From the NCBI GenBank assembly GCA_949358305.1, contig OX442315.1:23152427-23216426 (forward strand): a stretch of 64,000 nt of DNA. Direction: 5' to 3'. Made by a program: the position numbers and the translations under genes. The notes under the pieces were generated by a model that was not told the origin of the DNA, made no database searches, and saw only the letters and a list, made by a program, of their open reading frames with translations. Within the stretch, counting starts at the first letter, position 1, and each line of letters starts with the position of its first letter. This document shows, one piece after another, positions 1-12,800 of the stretch. Source of the stretch: Strigamia acuminata. Taxonomy: Eukaryota; Arthropoda; Chilopoda; Geophilomorpha; Linotaeniidae.

Positions 1-1254
1 AGGCAAACTGCCATCAAATCAAGTTATGGTTCCCTTAGATCCTATAAACGCATGAGATGTATAAAAATTTAAGGAAACACAATTTGCAATGTGGTCGGTC
101 CTCGATTCACTCTGCGAACTCACTCAGTCACCTTAATCTTCTTTGTTGTTGTATATCAGAGCAAAGTCAATTGACAGTGGGCAAGCTTTTCGTTGTTGTT
201 AGCGTTTGTGGAGTGGTTTTCTCAATTGAACCCACGAGTCCTTGGATGCAGTATTAAAGACCTTTCCCCGCTAGGGCAATAGGGCTGTTGTGTTGGTGTA
301 CAAAGCCCTCTCGAGCACATGAAAGAAGGACTCCTTATGTGCTCATTTCGAGGTGGTCGTGCTCGATATTGAATGGCCATGGCCTAGGTACTTAATTTCC
401 AACTGGTCAGAACAAGCCCTCTTTGGCAAGGGCTACTGGTCTCTTGTTTTTATATTGAGTTGTTGCGAATGTTGTCATTGGGCGACTGCTATTTTATTTC
501 ACTCTTTCTTGTTGTGTATAAATATGGATATTTTTAGTTTTATTTCCTAAATTTATTTTATCCAATTGAAATTTTTATTTATTTATTTATTTATTTTTGG
601 TTGACATTTTATAAATGTTTTTCTTTTATTAGATTACTTTTGGTACTTTTTTGTTGTTGTAAATATTGGAAAGCGAGGCGAGGAAAGATTTGAAAAGTAA
701 ACATTTGGCAAGAGATAGGTTATATCAGTGGACATGTCAAAACGATTGCATATTTGTAATGGACAAACACAGTGTACACGTCACATGTCTGTGTGGCAGA
801 TATTGATGTAGAGAGGATGCTGGAAACGAACCAAGATGCTCTTGTCTGGCAAGCACATGTATAGGAACTAGGAAGACGTCTAGTCTGCTTGCGCACTGCC
901 TAACAAAAGACAGAGGCCATTGCCTCTACGCGCCATGTGGCTGATATTTTTTTCCCTCACTCTATACGAAGGAGAGTAATAAGATAAGCTTTTCCTTATA
1001 GCATCTTCAGACCAATTGATTTTCTTAGCCAAATATTATCACAACCAAAAATTAATTTTTTTTTTAAATTTATCTATGTATTTATTTATTTATTTTGTTT
1101 GTTTATTTGTAATTTATTTATAGGATTATTTTAAATTCATTTATATGTTTTTTTTTTTTATAATTTAAAAAAAAGGTATTTAAGGGGGTTAGTAAAGAAG
1201 ATTTTTTCGAGGTGAGAATGAAGGAAAATGTTTTACTCAATGTGTGTTTTTAAG
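1..1254. other. T-rich noncoding stretch, no gene recognised
   Basis: AT-rich sequence with short spurious frames only. It holds TTTA-type simple repeats at about 574-594 and 1075-1125 and a 12-nt T run at 1148-1159. No splice-bounded exon, RNA gene or transposon end is visible. Confidence 0.6.
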
Positions 1255-1551
1255 TAGGCAGTTGCAGAGGTTTGTGCAGCTGCAGTTTTGCAGCACCAAG
1301 TGTTGTTGGGAGGCAAAACCATCATTGGAATTCGATCAGGAGGAAAAAAATTTGTAAACTGGTGTATGGTGCGATGGGTTCGGCATCTTTTCAACACCCT
1401 GCTGCACTGTGCACTCGGCCCTGCGTTGCTGCCTGTCGACCCCCGCAAGGAACGAGGTGCTGCCCTAATCGAGCGGGCAGCTGACTCTGACACGCGGAAC
1501 ACTCCTCTTTCCTTCTTGCCGATGCTTGCAAAATACTTGCTCGGGACCTGA
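1255..1551 (+). other. GC-richer island with a 97-codon open frame, coding status unclear
   Basis: Plus-strand frame open from just after a TAG near 1252-1254 to a TGA ending at 1551. It has no upstream ATG, and the segment starts beside repeated GCAG trinucleotides (for example at 1288-1293) that could act as 3' splice sites. The translation is mixed in composition, without the Phe/Lys runs that mark translated simple sequence in this window, and includes a GGKTIIGIRSGGKKFVNW stretch. I do not recognise a family. The minus strand is also open for 89 codons here, and GC-rich DNA gives long frames by chance, so this may be an exon, a decayed gene piece or a noncoding element. Confidence 0.15.
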
Positions 1552-1611
1552 ATGAGGTTGTAGTTCTAAATTTTTATCATGTTGCAAATATCTTATCAGG
1601 TTTCTTTAAAA

Positions 1612-1629
1612 AGAGAGAGAGAGAGAGAG
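1612..1629. repeat. (GA)9 microsatellite
   Basis: Pure GA dinucleotide run followed by an imperfect GA-rich tail. Confidence 0.9.
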
Positions 1630-1699
1630 CGTGAGAGAAAAAATGGCTGTACATTTCTTTTTATATTTATTTGAAAGTGGGGAATGAAGGGTAGCTGTA

Positions 1700-1942
1700 T
1701 CATAAAGGCAGATAATTTAGTGACACCTTCAAACTGATGGCATTGGCAAGTTTCTCCGAGTGAGCAGCACGAGATAGAGGACCATTGTCCAGCTTATATA
1801 CTTTGGTGATGTTGAAGGACATGTGCCTCGGAATTATTTCCCTTGAGCAGTCGTTGACGACTGGAACCGATATCTGCGCCTGGGTTTCCGCCAGCAGGCG
1901 ACCCAACAGATACCCGTAGTTTAAAAGGACGAAACGGGTGTG
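1700..1942 (-). other. 80-codon minus-strand open patch, possible exon or gene remnant
   Basis: The minus strand is open for 80 codons, from after a TAG at 1943-1945 to a TGA at 1700-1702. The product has balanced composition (for example LLGRLLAETQAQISVPVV) and no low-complexity runs, unlike most frames nearby. There is no ATG at the start of the frame, so it is not a free-standing gene. Just upstream, about 1930-2070, a different minus frame is open, which could mean an old frameshift within one former coding unit. I do not recognise a family. The surrounding T/G strand bias of the window weakens here. Confidence 0.18.
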
Positions 1943-2060
1943 CTAGTGAAACGGTTTCTTGATGTGTACGTATTGAGAAAACGCAATGTGTTGAGTCTGT
2001 TGACACACAATGCCCGACGGTGTCGAGCCACTCGGCGCTATGCTTTACATTTGTCACTGA

Positions 2061-5000
2061 AGTGCGTGTTGACTAAATACTGTTGAAGCAGACTCGAGTG
2101 GCACGGTGATATTATTGGGTGTTTGGATTAGGGCAAGATTGGGGCAATTGGGTTTGTAATTGAGTGTAAAGTTTAAATGGTTAGTGAATGCTTTTATCAA
2201 AAATGAAGGGCGACGGTTTGTTATTATTGGAAAAGGGGTAATCTTAGCATATTATGGAATGATTATCATATTTCTGGCCCCGGGAAGTTCTCTTAATTCT
2301 ACCACATGGGGATTCGCACTAGTGAAGAGAATCAATTTGATCAGCAGTTGATGCTGATGATGATGAGAAATTTTTGAGTGAGTGAGTGAAAAAAAAAAGG
2401 GAAGAAAAATGATGCTCACCTTTTTATCCGTGTCTACACGATATGTAGAAATTGATGAAAAAAATTGGCCTTATTTCTCGGGTTACACTGAAAATTTTAT
2501 CTTTCTCGTCTTTTCCTCCTGAACACATTAACGGCTGTCAGAATTAAGAAGGGTGGCTCTGGCATGTGTCTGTGCCAATCTATAATTTAACGGAAGAGAG
2601 TAAAAAGAGATCGCTTGTCACTGCCTGGTTACTGGTGCGGATGTCTGTGTGGATTTTCAATTTGCAAGATCTGTTTGATATTTTTTTCCTTCTTCTGTTC
2701 TGTTTCTTAATTTTTTTTTTGTTTTTTACTTCGGTTTTGGTTTATCCAAACTTATTGCAAGTCGTTCAATAATAAAATTAGTTCGGTTGAAGTTTGCGTG
2801 AGATGATACCATGTTGAGCAAATGTTGCGTGTCAAACCTCAGAACTTGTACTTACATTTTCATTTCGAGTTGATGCTCTTCATGTGTTTCTTCCTCTCAT
2901 TTTTTATTTTTTTATCATTTTTTTTTAAAGTTTAATTCCTGGTCATAATGATTTTTTCGTTTTTTTAAGCTGTTACTAAGTGGGATAATTCCTAATTGAG
3001 AATTAGTGATTTGATATCCGATTAAATAACATATCAAAAAACGTTTAACAGGAAAACTGGGAGAAGATAGTTCAGTTTTGTTTATCTTTTAGTCTTGGAG
3101 ATTTGCAGAACTTCACTTTCTCAATAAAATGTAACCCATTTCAGAAATAAAACCGAATGACCATCAACGCTGAAATCGAGTTTTCTTGACAGATACTGGG
3201 GTTATATACTCGTGTACAAATGAAATTTTATGAAATGCTTAACGAGAGGTCAAAGTTTAGCGATTCCTGCCAAAAATTTAGAAAATCAAAAATTTATTTC
3301 TTAAATTTATATTAAGAACTTTGGAGTGATTGTTAATCGGAACACGTTTTGGTTTTTATGTTCGCATTTGTATTTTTGACTTAAATATTTACTATTTAAT
3401 CTAATCAACAGTTAATAATAGAATAGCTGTGCATTGGAAAAGTCATTTACTCTGGTTTGTCTGATTCAAACCAGTCATGGATGCGTGTGATGTTTTGAAT
3501 GAGATGAGATTAAACGGTGGCAGTTTGGGATATGGAGTACACAGTACGGTACAACCGCATCACGTACTTCAAGTCTCAAATAATAAGTCATAAGCACAAA
3601 GAAAACAATTAAAACATTTAAATTCAACGAAAGTTAATCAAAGATGGCAAAAATGCTTGTTAAATTTATTTCCTTGGTTTGCTTTTCAAAAAAGAATTTA
3701 AATATTTAAAATATTTATTGTTCGAGCTTAAGCACACTAAATGATGTGTTTAAATTGTTGGTATTTGTCATTTAGAGAATGGTTGCAGTTTTATGAAAAC
3801 AAATGTGCTAAATATAACGCAAGATCTGTTTTTGTGTGTGTTGGATATTGTGATCAGTTGGCCATGCTGGAAAATCAATAAAAGGAATGGGATTTAATTA
3901 TGATCTGTGAATTTCTTTAAGGGGAGCTTTTCCATGGATGACTGTGTGCAGTGGAATTTGATGGTGTGTGCTGGTTGGTGGTGGTGGTAGTGGTGGGCAG
4001 TAAATTTATTGAAGGAACCTTTTAATTCCTCTTGAAAGCACAAAGAACTCATCGGCTGGATTGGTTCTGTAAATAGAAGGGAAACGACTCGACATCACGA
4101 GTGAGCTGAGTTTTTGGGCTTTGGCCATTGATTTAATTTTTGTTATTTTATCACGAACTTTGGGTGTTTTGACTCTTATTTTTTTAAGAGACTTTTGGCA
4201 CGTGAAACCATTAATTTTTTCTTTCCCTCTGCTCTCCCAGTGTATATAGTTTGAAGTAGGTTTTTTCACAGAGGTGTGTCGTTTGACAAATTGGCAAGCT
4301 GGATGGTTGGAAGACCCTGTTCTTTATCGATTAGGTTGAGGGGTAAGGCAGGTAGTTGTGTGTATGGGAATGAGGGAGGGTAGGGGGGCTGGAGAGAAAA
4401 AAAAAGAACGAGTGAAGCACCATTTGCTATTCATGATGAGCACAATCAAAAAATTAAGTTGTTTCAGACGACAGAATTTGTAGAGAAGAAGGAAAAGAGC
4501 GTTTAATTTGGTTTCTTGTTACTCTATGAATAATCAATATCGTATAAAAAAGAGGAGTTTTAAATTTGAGGAGGCAAAATTGGGTGAAAAAAGTGCATGT
4601 TACGTGATACATTAGTCTCTTTGTATCGTATTTGAAAGTGAGATTAAATAATTTTATTAATTCTATTTTTCTAAACGAGTGGGATCCGTCGATCGGATGT
4701 GAAGTATGTAATTAATTCTTGAAGACGAAATGTAGTAGGGGAGTTGGGGTGAGAGAGAAAGTTTGAAGGGTGGTAGGAATGGAAAGTGTGAGAAGTGAGA
4801 GTGAATAATGATTTTTCATTTCAGCACGCGGTTAATTAATCCCTTTGCCGTGTTAACTTATACGCTTGGATTGATGGTGAATAGCATTAATTTGATTGAT
4901 TGACGGTGGCTACGTTGTGTATTCGACTCGAAAAGGAGGGGAGAAAAAAAATTGAAATTGATCATCTTTGATTTTCTACGATGATGAGGTTAAGGTGACC

Positions 5001-5619
5001 AAAAAATGTATGATTTCTGTCAAATTAGAGTAAAAAACGAAGGCAGACGTCAAGTGAGAAGCGCAGCGAGAACGAGGTTGAGTTGTACAGTTGATAATGT
5101 AAATATTTGATTTTTCCCGTAGCGTTGGTTGACACTGGCCACTGGAGCATAGAAATGTGGCCGGAGTTTATTTATGAGCGTAATTATTCAACCTAGTTTA
5201 TTGTGGTTATATTAAAACGAGTAAGTTTGCTCGTTGTGCTGTTATGATAGTTTCGGGGGCTGTTTCCTATTTATTGGTGCAAGAGATGACTTTTGACTCG
5301 AGTTGAGTTTAGTTGTTGAGGGTCAGAAGAGATTTACAAGTGACTTATTTGTAGCGGGTCTCTGACGTGCTAGACCTTGTTATCTTTTATCTAAATGAAT
5401 TAAGGAGTTTTAAGAGCTGGTTTGGGAGGTGGTGGGAGTGGGTTAAGTCTTTAATGATCTTTTATTTGAATGAGATTTATGTTGGCCACAAAGATCAGCA
5501 GAGAAGAATGGAGACCTCACACACAACAGTGTCATCTAGTCGAGATATTGGATGGAGGGTACGTGTGTTGATAGTAAAAGTGGAAGGGGGAAGGAGTGGT
5601 CGGTGATGGTAACGCGCAC
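2061..5619. other. T/G-rich noncoding stretch, no gene recognised
   Basis: No convincing exon, RNA gene or transposon. It contains a GAGT tetranucleotide run at 2376-2388, a T10 run at 2711-2720 and several purine patches (for example about 4371-4410). Short frames here encode Phe/Leu-rich or Lys-rich strings and look spurious. Confidence 0.6.
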
Positions 5620-5960
5620 GCATTTGTCGCGTGCCTTATGTCTCGCTGGTGGCGCCTCGTGGAATGTGACCCACAACTCCCCGCCGTCTTTGCAGCAGCG
5701 TTACTCCATTCCTGTAATTAGCATTGGTTAATGGGTGCGAGCAGCCGGCGTTTGCTTCATTTGCATCCTGCAGCTGCAAATACTTCGCTCTCCCACTCTC
5801 CCACTCACTTACTCACGGGAAGCGGGGTTGTGAGCCCACAAAACCACAAGTGGTCCTTTGGACCAAAGACGTACGACGTTTTCAACATCCTGGCTGGAAT
5901 TAGAGGGAAAAAATGGAGTTCCGCATTAAGTGTAAGAACGCGGTCGGCTGTGATATACTT
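5620..5960 (+). other. GC-richer island with an ATG-started 117-codon frame, coding status unclear
   Basis: Distinctly GC-richer than its flanks, with CpG-containing words (GCGCACGC, GGTGGCGCC). An ATG at 5731 opens a 117-codon plus-strand frame. Its first 75 or so residues come from the island and are balanced in composition, but the last 40 run into T-rich DNA and become a Phe/Lys/Ile string, as expected of noncoding sequence. The start MGASS resembles an N-myristoylation signal, but a motif this short means little alone. No family is recognised. A regulatory element or an exon fragment are both possible. Confidence 0.12.
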
Positions 5961-8900
5961 GCCAAGTATAAAATGGTGGTTTGGTTTTGTGATTTTTTTT
6001 TTTATTTATATGTTTTTAAAGAAATACGGAGTATTCTTTTTTAAATTTAATGTTTTGAAATTGAATCGAATTGTTTGCAGTTAAGGGGTTACAATAGGTT
6101 GATACTAGATCCACCTGTTAAAGGATTTGAGTGACATGGAGAAATGGACGGGAAAAGTTAAGGATGCGTGTCATTTTAAAGAGGACCAATGTCCACTAAA
6201 TGAGACTATAAACATGGTTCGGCTTGATCGCTCTGCTGGTTAATTTAGAATTTCATATCATTTGGTGGTGATGGGCTCTCTATATGCATATTGAACCATC
6301 AAATAAACCGGAAAATGAGGTTTTATTTTTAACTCCATTCAATTGTTTTCAAGCGATTTTTTTTCTTCTTTTTTCAACGGGGGGTTTGTGGAGATTTTTT
6401 TTCCTTCTTTTGTTGGGTAAAGAAAAGAAGATTAATTACAAATCTAAGGTCGAAAAATTACCCGGTTGTTTTTTTCCAAAGATTAATTATCAAGAAATCA
6501 CAATTTATTTTATTTTATTTTTTTATTTTTATTATAAAATTGTGATTGCACGATTTAAGGTTAAGCCTATTTGAGATAAAGTTGAATTGGTTCTCTGTTT
6601 GTCCTCGTGGCGTGTGTTTGCGGTGCGAAGAGTGGTTGACGTTGATTCATGTCTTGTTTGTCGCCTGATTAGGAAAGACGAGGTTTTCCCTTTCCTCGCT
6701 CTCTTATCTCTTTCTATCTTTTTTTTTTTTTTTTTTTCTTTTTTTTTTCGTTTTTTTTATCGCGTGGGTTTGCTTGTGTGATGACCATGGAATTGAGGCT
6801 GATCTGAATCCTTTCCTCATCACCACTTTGTGGATTCATGGGATTCTAAGCAGCTTTTAGGAGCAGTTCTTCAATTTGTGTCTTTTTCTTGTGCCAAGGA
6901 AGCAAAGTCACCCACCAATTTTCGGTCAATTTGCACTTCACCATTTCGTGAACTTATCTACTTAAAACCACGGAAAGCCTCCATCACTTTGATATTTCCT
7001 CCAAGTAAATTTTTTCTTCGCTTCTTTTTGTTGTTGTTGTTTGTTTCAGAAATAATAAATTTCAAATTAAAAATTCAGAATTTATAATTTTCTCTTCTAC
7101 TGTGGGAAAACTTCTAAAATGATAATTTATTTGACGAGGAGAAAAAAAAATGAACAAAGATAGAGTAATGTTTAATTTTATCTATAGATGTTAGGAATTA
7201 TTTAAAAGTATAATTTGCAGATAAAATATCGATCAGAATATTGTGTGTTTAGTAATTAAGCATTTGAATGCATTGGCAACGTCTTTTGTTTGGTGTTGTT
7301 TTTCTTGGCACATATCAGTGGAAAGAGGAAAAAATTGTCAGTGATGACAATAGGGGATAATGTAAGAAGAGAAGAAAAGAGGAAAAAACTTCTTATCTAT
7401 TAGGGCAAGGGATTTACTAGAGCAATTAGTAGTGAACGAACGAGTCATTTTTGTATACAAGGGAAGAAGTTTGCGAGTGAAGAAAGGGGATGGATCGGAG
7501 GGGCCCTCAGGAGGTTTGGGACCTATAGAGATTGATGACGGAGGTGGCAGGTGATCAGGTGGAATTAGGCTGATGGCTGGTCAACCTAGCAACCAGCCCC
7601 CGAGACATCAAGGGTCTCTCTGGGACGGCAGAGCGGGCAAAAAAATTTGACGTTCAACTCCATTAACGGGACAGTCTCCGTGATATCTGTCACTTAGATT
7701 GGATACAGCCTCGGGAATTAGCTTGTCTAAAAGGTGTCAGTGTTTGTATGGGATTGAGGTGATGAGCTTGAATTGTTAAAGCTGCTTTTTTGCTTCCTTT
7801 TTTACCCTGTATGCTTTTTTTTGGGATTATTGGATCGAATTTAGTCTGGAAAGCAGGAAAGATGGCGGTTGAAATTGTTAGAACATGATGATGGATTAAT
7901 TTTTGTCAATTGTTTTGAGAAGAATTTTAATCGCGTAATGAATTGTTGATATTTGACTTGTTTGAAAATGTACCAGAAGGCCGGATTTGTGTATGGGTAA
8001 ATTCAATCGTTCAACATATGCGGAAATTGACTTTAGCTTCGTCCGTTTGAAATGAGTGCTCGAGGCATAAGCTGATTTCCGTATAAAATAACGAAATGAA
8101 TATACTTACAAATGTACTTAGCTTCGTGATAGATTATTTTTCAACGCTTCTAATGTGAAGCCGCTGAATTTAGCTGATTATTTAAATGGAAATACACTGA
8201 CGTTTGAATAATGTGATCGTTATTTTTCGTGGGGAAAAAAAAAGTTTATTTGATTACAACTTTTGTATTTTGTATTCGAGTTGGACGGGTCCAATCTCTT
8301 CTTGTACATGACAAAACATAAATTTGAAGATTATTGTGCTAGAGAAGCATGGCAATTTAAGATTGCACGAAAACTTTGGTAAAATTTATTGCAAAATAAA
8401 TACCGCTACATTGTGACTTACACAGGACAAATTATTTTTATTTTGGCTTGAAAAATTGTGACAGTGATCATTGAACGAAGCGTCTTTAGTCTCTTAGTGC
8501 AAATGTGGAGGAAAAAGAAGGGCGATCTACCATTAATAGTGATGACGTAATGAATCGGTACGTTTGCCAGCCAAAAGACACACAGAATAAGCAGAATAAG
8601 CAGAAAACTTGTGTAATGGAGGCGTAAGTTTATCAGTTTTGATACAGTTGACAGACAAATGAGAAAGAGGAAGTCTTGTAATTGGTTGAAAGTTAATTAC
8701 GGTAAGAGTAATAGTATTTTGCATATGAAATGTAGATATTATGTCGGACGGGGAACAACTTGTTGCTTGTATAAAACATGATGTATTTTGGTAACAGCTC
8801 ATCGATCTAAAAGTAGAATGGCCAAGAGTATAGTGGTGCTTTAAGCCACTTACAGGAAAACAAATCTCATTTGTGTTACCGGAAAGTCTTTTTTTTTCTC

Positions 8901-9373
8901 TCCTCTATTCTCCCTCTCTGGTTAAAGGATAGGTTTTACAACGGAAATGACAACATAATTCTTTCTCCTATATTGACGATAGGTGCTAATTTTGAGTAAA
9001 TTGGACCATGTGAATTTTTTTTCTTTCAATATTTTTATCGGGCTTTAAAATGAAGCTTGGAAAGGAAATTCGAAATGGAATTGATTATCATCATTTCGAG
9101 CATAAGGTAATAGATTTTTTTTTTTTTTTTAAAAAAAAGAGAACTTTCTTAATGCCCTTTTCCAATGGGATAGAAGATAAGAAATTGAAAGGTGAAACTG
9201 TTGATAGTGAATGGGCCAAGATTCAATTGGGTTTTATTTGGCCAATAGGGGATAAAAGAGGAAAGAATAAAGAGAAATAAAGGAGAAAATTAGGAATTAA
9301 AAAAAGAGAATAAATTGTGTAACTAGAGGAAAATGATTAAATTTTTGCAAAGCAAATGAAATTTGTTAATGGG
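5961..9373. other. T-rich noncoding stretch left of the retrotransposon
   Basis: No gene recognised. It contains pyrimidine tracts, notably T19-C-T10 at 6719-6748, and a junction of 16 T and 8 A at 9115-9138. The sequence runs straight into the target-site duplication of the BEL element. Confidence 0.6.
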
Positions 9374-9378
9374 CGGAT
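9374..9378. repeat. Left target-site duplication of the BEL element (CGGAT)
   Basis: CGGAT directly abuts the left LTR and is repeated at 15523-15527 directly after the right LTR. Five base pairs is the usual duplication length for BEL/Pao integration. Confidence 0.9.
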
Positions 9379-9780
9379 TTTCGCGATTGCAAAACAAATC
9401 CTACTACGATTGTAGCACACACAAATAAACAGTCCAATTGTTTAAACTTAACAAACTAATTTAATCGTTGAAAATTGAGCAGTGCAAAAACGTGTAGTGA
9501 CACACGTTGATACATGAACAAAGATGAGAGTAAGGTCATAAAACAAACGGGGACACATCTGGTCAGCAAGGACTGACCAACAACAATTTAGATACTTGAG
9601 GGCACTCTTGGTGACCTCGAAACAAACATGTTATGAACTTCAAAACATAGCAATTAATTCCATCTAACTAAATACTTATAAAATCAAACAACACTTTTTT
9701 TTCTAAATCTAAACATAATCAAAACAAACACTTTTGACCAAATCATTAAATTAAAATATTAAATCAATTAGGATTTTACA
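9379..9780 (-). repeat. 3' LTR of the BEL element (402 bp)
   Basis: Identical over 402 bp to 15121-15522 by direct comparison. On the coding strand it begins TGTAAAATCC and ends GCAATCGCGAAA. It contains two perfect short inverted repeats: AACGTGT/ACACGTT with a 6-nt loop (9489-9508) and TGGTCAG/CTGACCA with a 6-nt loop (9560-9579). These may fold in the R/U5 part of the transcript, but the R boundaries cannot be set from sequence alone. Confidence 0.96.
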
Positions 9781-9786
9781 TTGCCC

Positions 9787-9798
9787 GGGAAAAAAGGG
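9787..9798 (+). other. Purine tract GGGAAAAAAGGG on the antisense strand beside the 3' LTR
   Basis: The polypurine tract of an LTR element normally lies on the coding strand immediately before the 3' LTR and primes plus-strand DNA synthesis. Here the 12-nt purine tract, six bases from the LTR edge, is on the opposite strand, so the coding strand reads CCCTTTTTTCCC and then GGGCAA up to the LTR. The nearest coding-strand purine stretch is about 25-35 nt upstream, around the stop codon. Either this element uses an atypical tract or the short GGGCAA serves. Confidence 0.5.
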
Positions 9799-9804
9799 CC
9801 ATAA

Positions 9805-12800
9805 CTAATTTTCTTCATGAATTTCTAATGCACATAGTCTTTGTACGGGTCTTCGCATCACTTTTCCACTCGGCAGCATCATCTCGCAAGAGCGAACTTT
9901 CCCATCTCTGCCGTTAAATGTTTTTGTAATTTTGGCTGTCTTCCAAGCCATACGCGGCTGTCCTTGCTCCTGCACGAGGACTAATTCGTTGACTTCGATT
10001 TCTCGTGAAGCCTTCACTCGTCGAAACTCACGCAATTCGACGAGATATTCGTGGGACCACCGTCGCCACAGCAAATTCGTCATTCTCTGGCGCAGCTTCC
10101 AGCGCTTGACGAGCTCCGCTCTTTTATTCAAATCTGCACGATGCTCTGGATCATAAACATCTGGCAAACTTGAAAGGCGAGCTCCGATCAGGAAATGAGA
10201 TGGCGACAACGGCTCAGGTTCTGTTGGATTGTCCGTCACATACGTAATTGGGCGCGAGTTAATAATTGCTTCGACCTCTGTCAATACGGTTGTCAGCTCC
10301 TCAAAACATAGCGACGCTCTTCCTAGGACCTTCTTCAGACTTAATTTTACAGTCTTGACCAAGCGCTCCCAAAAACCCCCCCACCATGGGGCGAGTTCGA
10401 CTATGAACTTCCATTGAATTTTGTTATGAGACAAGAATCCCTGGAATTTTTCGCTGGCAAATCCATTTATGAACAGCGCCAAGTCTTTTTCGGCGCGCTT
10501 AAAGGTCTTCGCGTTGTCCGAATATACGACGCTCGGTATTCCTCGTCGTGATATCAAACGCTTGAACGCCAAAATAAACTTCTCCGTCGACAAATCCGAC
10601 ACCAACTCCAGGTGTACGGCTCGTACCACCGCGCAGGTAAATAAGGCGATGTAACATTTATCGCCACTCCGCATGTAGAGTGGGCCCGCGAAATCAACGC
10701 CTATTACTTGAAATGGGGCAGCACGATTAATGCGGTCAGACGGGAGGAGTCCGATGGCTTGTGTCATCAGCTTCGAGTTTACGCGACGGCACGTTATACA
10801 TTTGGATACGTAATTTTTGATCGTTTTCCTGGCTCTTCGAGTCCAAAATTTTGAACGAAATTCCGATAACGTATCTCCTAATCCTCCATGTAAAGCACGT
10901 CTATGGCAGTCCCTTATTATTAGTGTGGTCATCGGCGAGTCTGCATCTAATACGATTGGATAAATAAAATTCTTCGTTCCGATGTGGTCGCGAATTCGAG
11001 AATTTATTCGCAATATCTTGTTTTCGTCGACGATCAATTCCACTTGCGATAAAGGTGACTCTCTATTTAATTTTACAGCATTCTGTACGCTTTCCATTTC
11101 TTCTGCGAATCTTGAACGCTGAGTGTGGCGAAACCAATACGTTTCTGCTGCCTCGATTTCCTCAGTTTTCAGCGGTCCGCCAATTGACTGATCCTTTTTC
11201 GAGTTTCGAACGAAGCGCAGCATCCACGCTGTGATCCTGACTACCTTCGTCCAACTGCTGTAGGTTTCTAAGGCGAACAACGGCTCCAGCCTCTCCGACG
11301 CTCTTGTCACGTTTATGCGTGTGGAATTCTCTTCTACCTCTTCAAGCTGAGTTTCCATTTCTGTGTCTATTCCTTGTGGCCAATGTTCTTTACTTTTGTG
11401 TAACCATTTGGGGCCATTCCACCACTCGCCATCTTCAACCAGCTTCACTGCCTCCATCCCTCTCGTCAATTTATCCGCAGGATTTACCCTGCCGGGGCAG
11501 TGTCGCCACGATTCGACGTCGGTGTTCGTACGAATTTCTCGTACCCGATTCGCGACGAAAGGATTAGTTTTCCCTTGTTGTTCGCGGATCCAAAAATACG
11601 TAATTGAAGAGTCAGTCCAATAATGCATCTTCTGAACTTCCAAAACTTGCAATTTCTCCGCGATGCGAGATGACAAAAGGGCGCTCATGAGCTCCAGTTT
11701 CGGCAATGTGAGCGGCTTTAATGGTGCAACGCGAGACTTGGACATGCACAATGATACGTCTACAGTTCCTTTGGTTTCAGTGCGCACGTAGACTACGACG
11801 CCGTACGCTTTTGGACTCGCGTCGCAAAAAAAATGAAGCTCTTGCTGTGAGTCGTCGCTTAAGTTGGAGCTGTACGGTCGCTTGACTGAAATTCGGCGCA
11901 ATGTTGTAACTTGTTTGATCCACTCACACCATCGCTTGGCAATGTCGGGGGGCAATGGGACATCCCAATCGATTTTTCTCATCCACAACTCCTGAAACAT
12001 GAGTTTTCCGACGATCGTGAACGGTGCAGCGAAGCCCAATGGGTCATAAATTTTAGCTACTGCTTGTACAATTGCTCTCTTTGTTCCTTGTCCGTCCTCT
12101 GGTTTCTTCTCGGCCCATTCGCCTATTTCGAGTTGGAGTCTGTCGGTTTCATAATTCCAAATTAAGCCTAATACGGTGGTCTGCTCATTTTCGGCGGCGA
12201 TTATTTCTTCGTCCTCGGGAATTTCTTTAGCAAATATTTCACGCAACCGTCGAGAATTCGAATGCCATTTTCGTAATGGCAAATGCGCATCCATCATCAA
12301 TTTCCGCGCTTCGAAAAAAACGGTCAGAACTTGATCGTCAGTTCGCATCGAATCGATAAGATCATCTACGTAAAATTTCTCTCGGATCTGCTTTACAGTC
12401 TCTGGATATAATTTTTCCATTTCATCCAAATGCATTTGGATTGTGTCATTCAATGAATAGGGACTGGAGCTGACCCCAAATGTGACTCGTTTCTGACGCA
12501 TTATTCTCGGCACGACGAATTCCAAACCGTCCCAATTCTCCGGGACCCACAAAAAACTAACAAAGTTCCGGTCGCAAAGTCTCAATAAAAGTTGCAAGAA
12601 CGCCTTTTCAATGTCTGAGAGGTATGCCACTAGCTCGCGCCGAAACAACACCAAAAGTTTCAAGATTTCCGGTAACAAATTGGGACCGCTGTCTAAACAA
12701 TCGTTCAGTGAAAGTTCGTTTTTCCCCTTTGATGACGCGTCGAACACGATACGAATTTTTGTTGTTGCACGGTCCTCTCGTACAACTGCACGATGCGGCA

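Noticed and set aside
1893-1905. CTCF-like CCAGCAGGCGACC (also 36980-36993 on the minus strand)
   Set aside because: Two core mismatches each, unlike the perfect match at 24663.
6284-6781. Plus-strand frames encoding Phe-rich hydrophobic peptides
   Set aside because: They result from translated poly-T tracts; hydrophobicity here is a by-product of composition.
7858-7870. YY1/Pho-like AAGATGGCGG-type words (also near 27530 and 49600)
   Set aside because: Seven-base GATGGCG matches are expected several times in 64 kb on two strands, and no clustering was seen.
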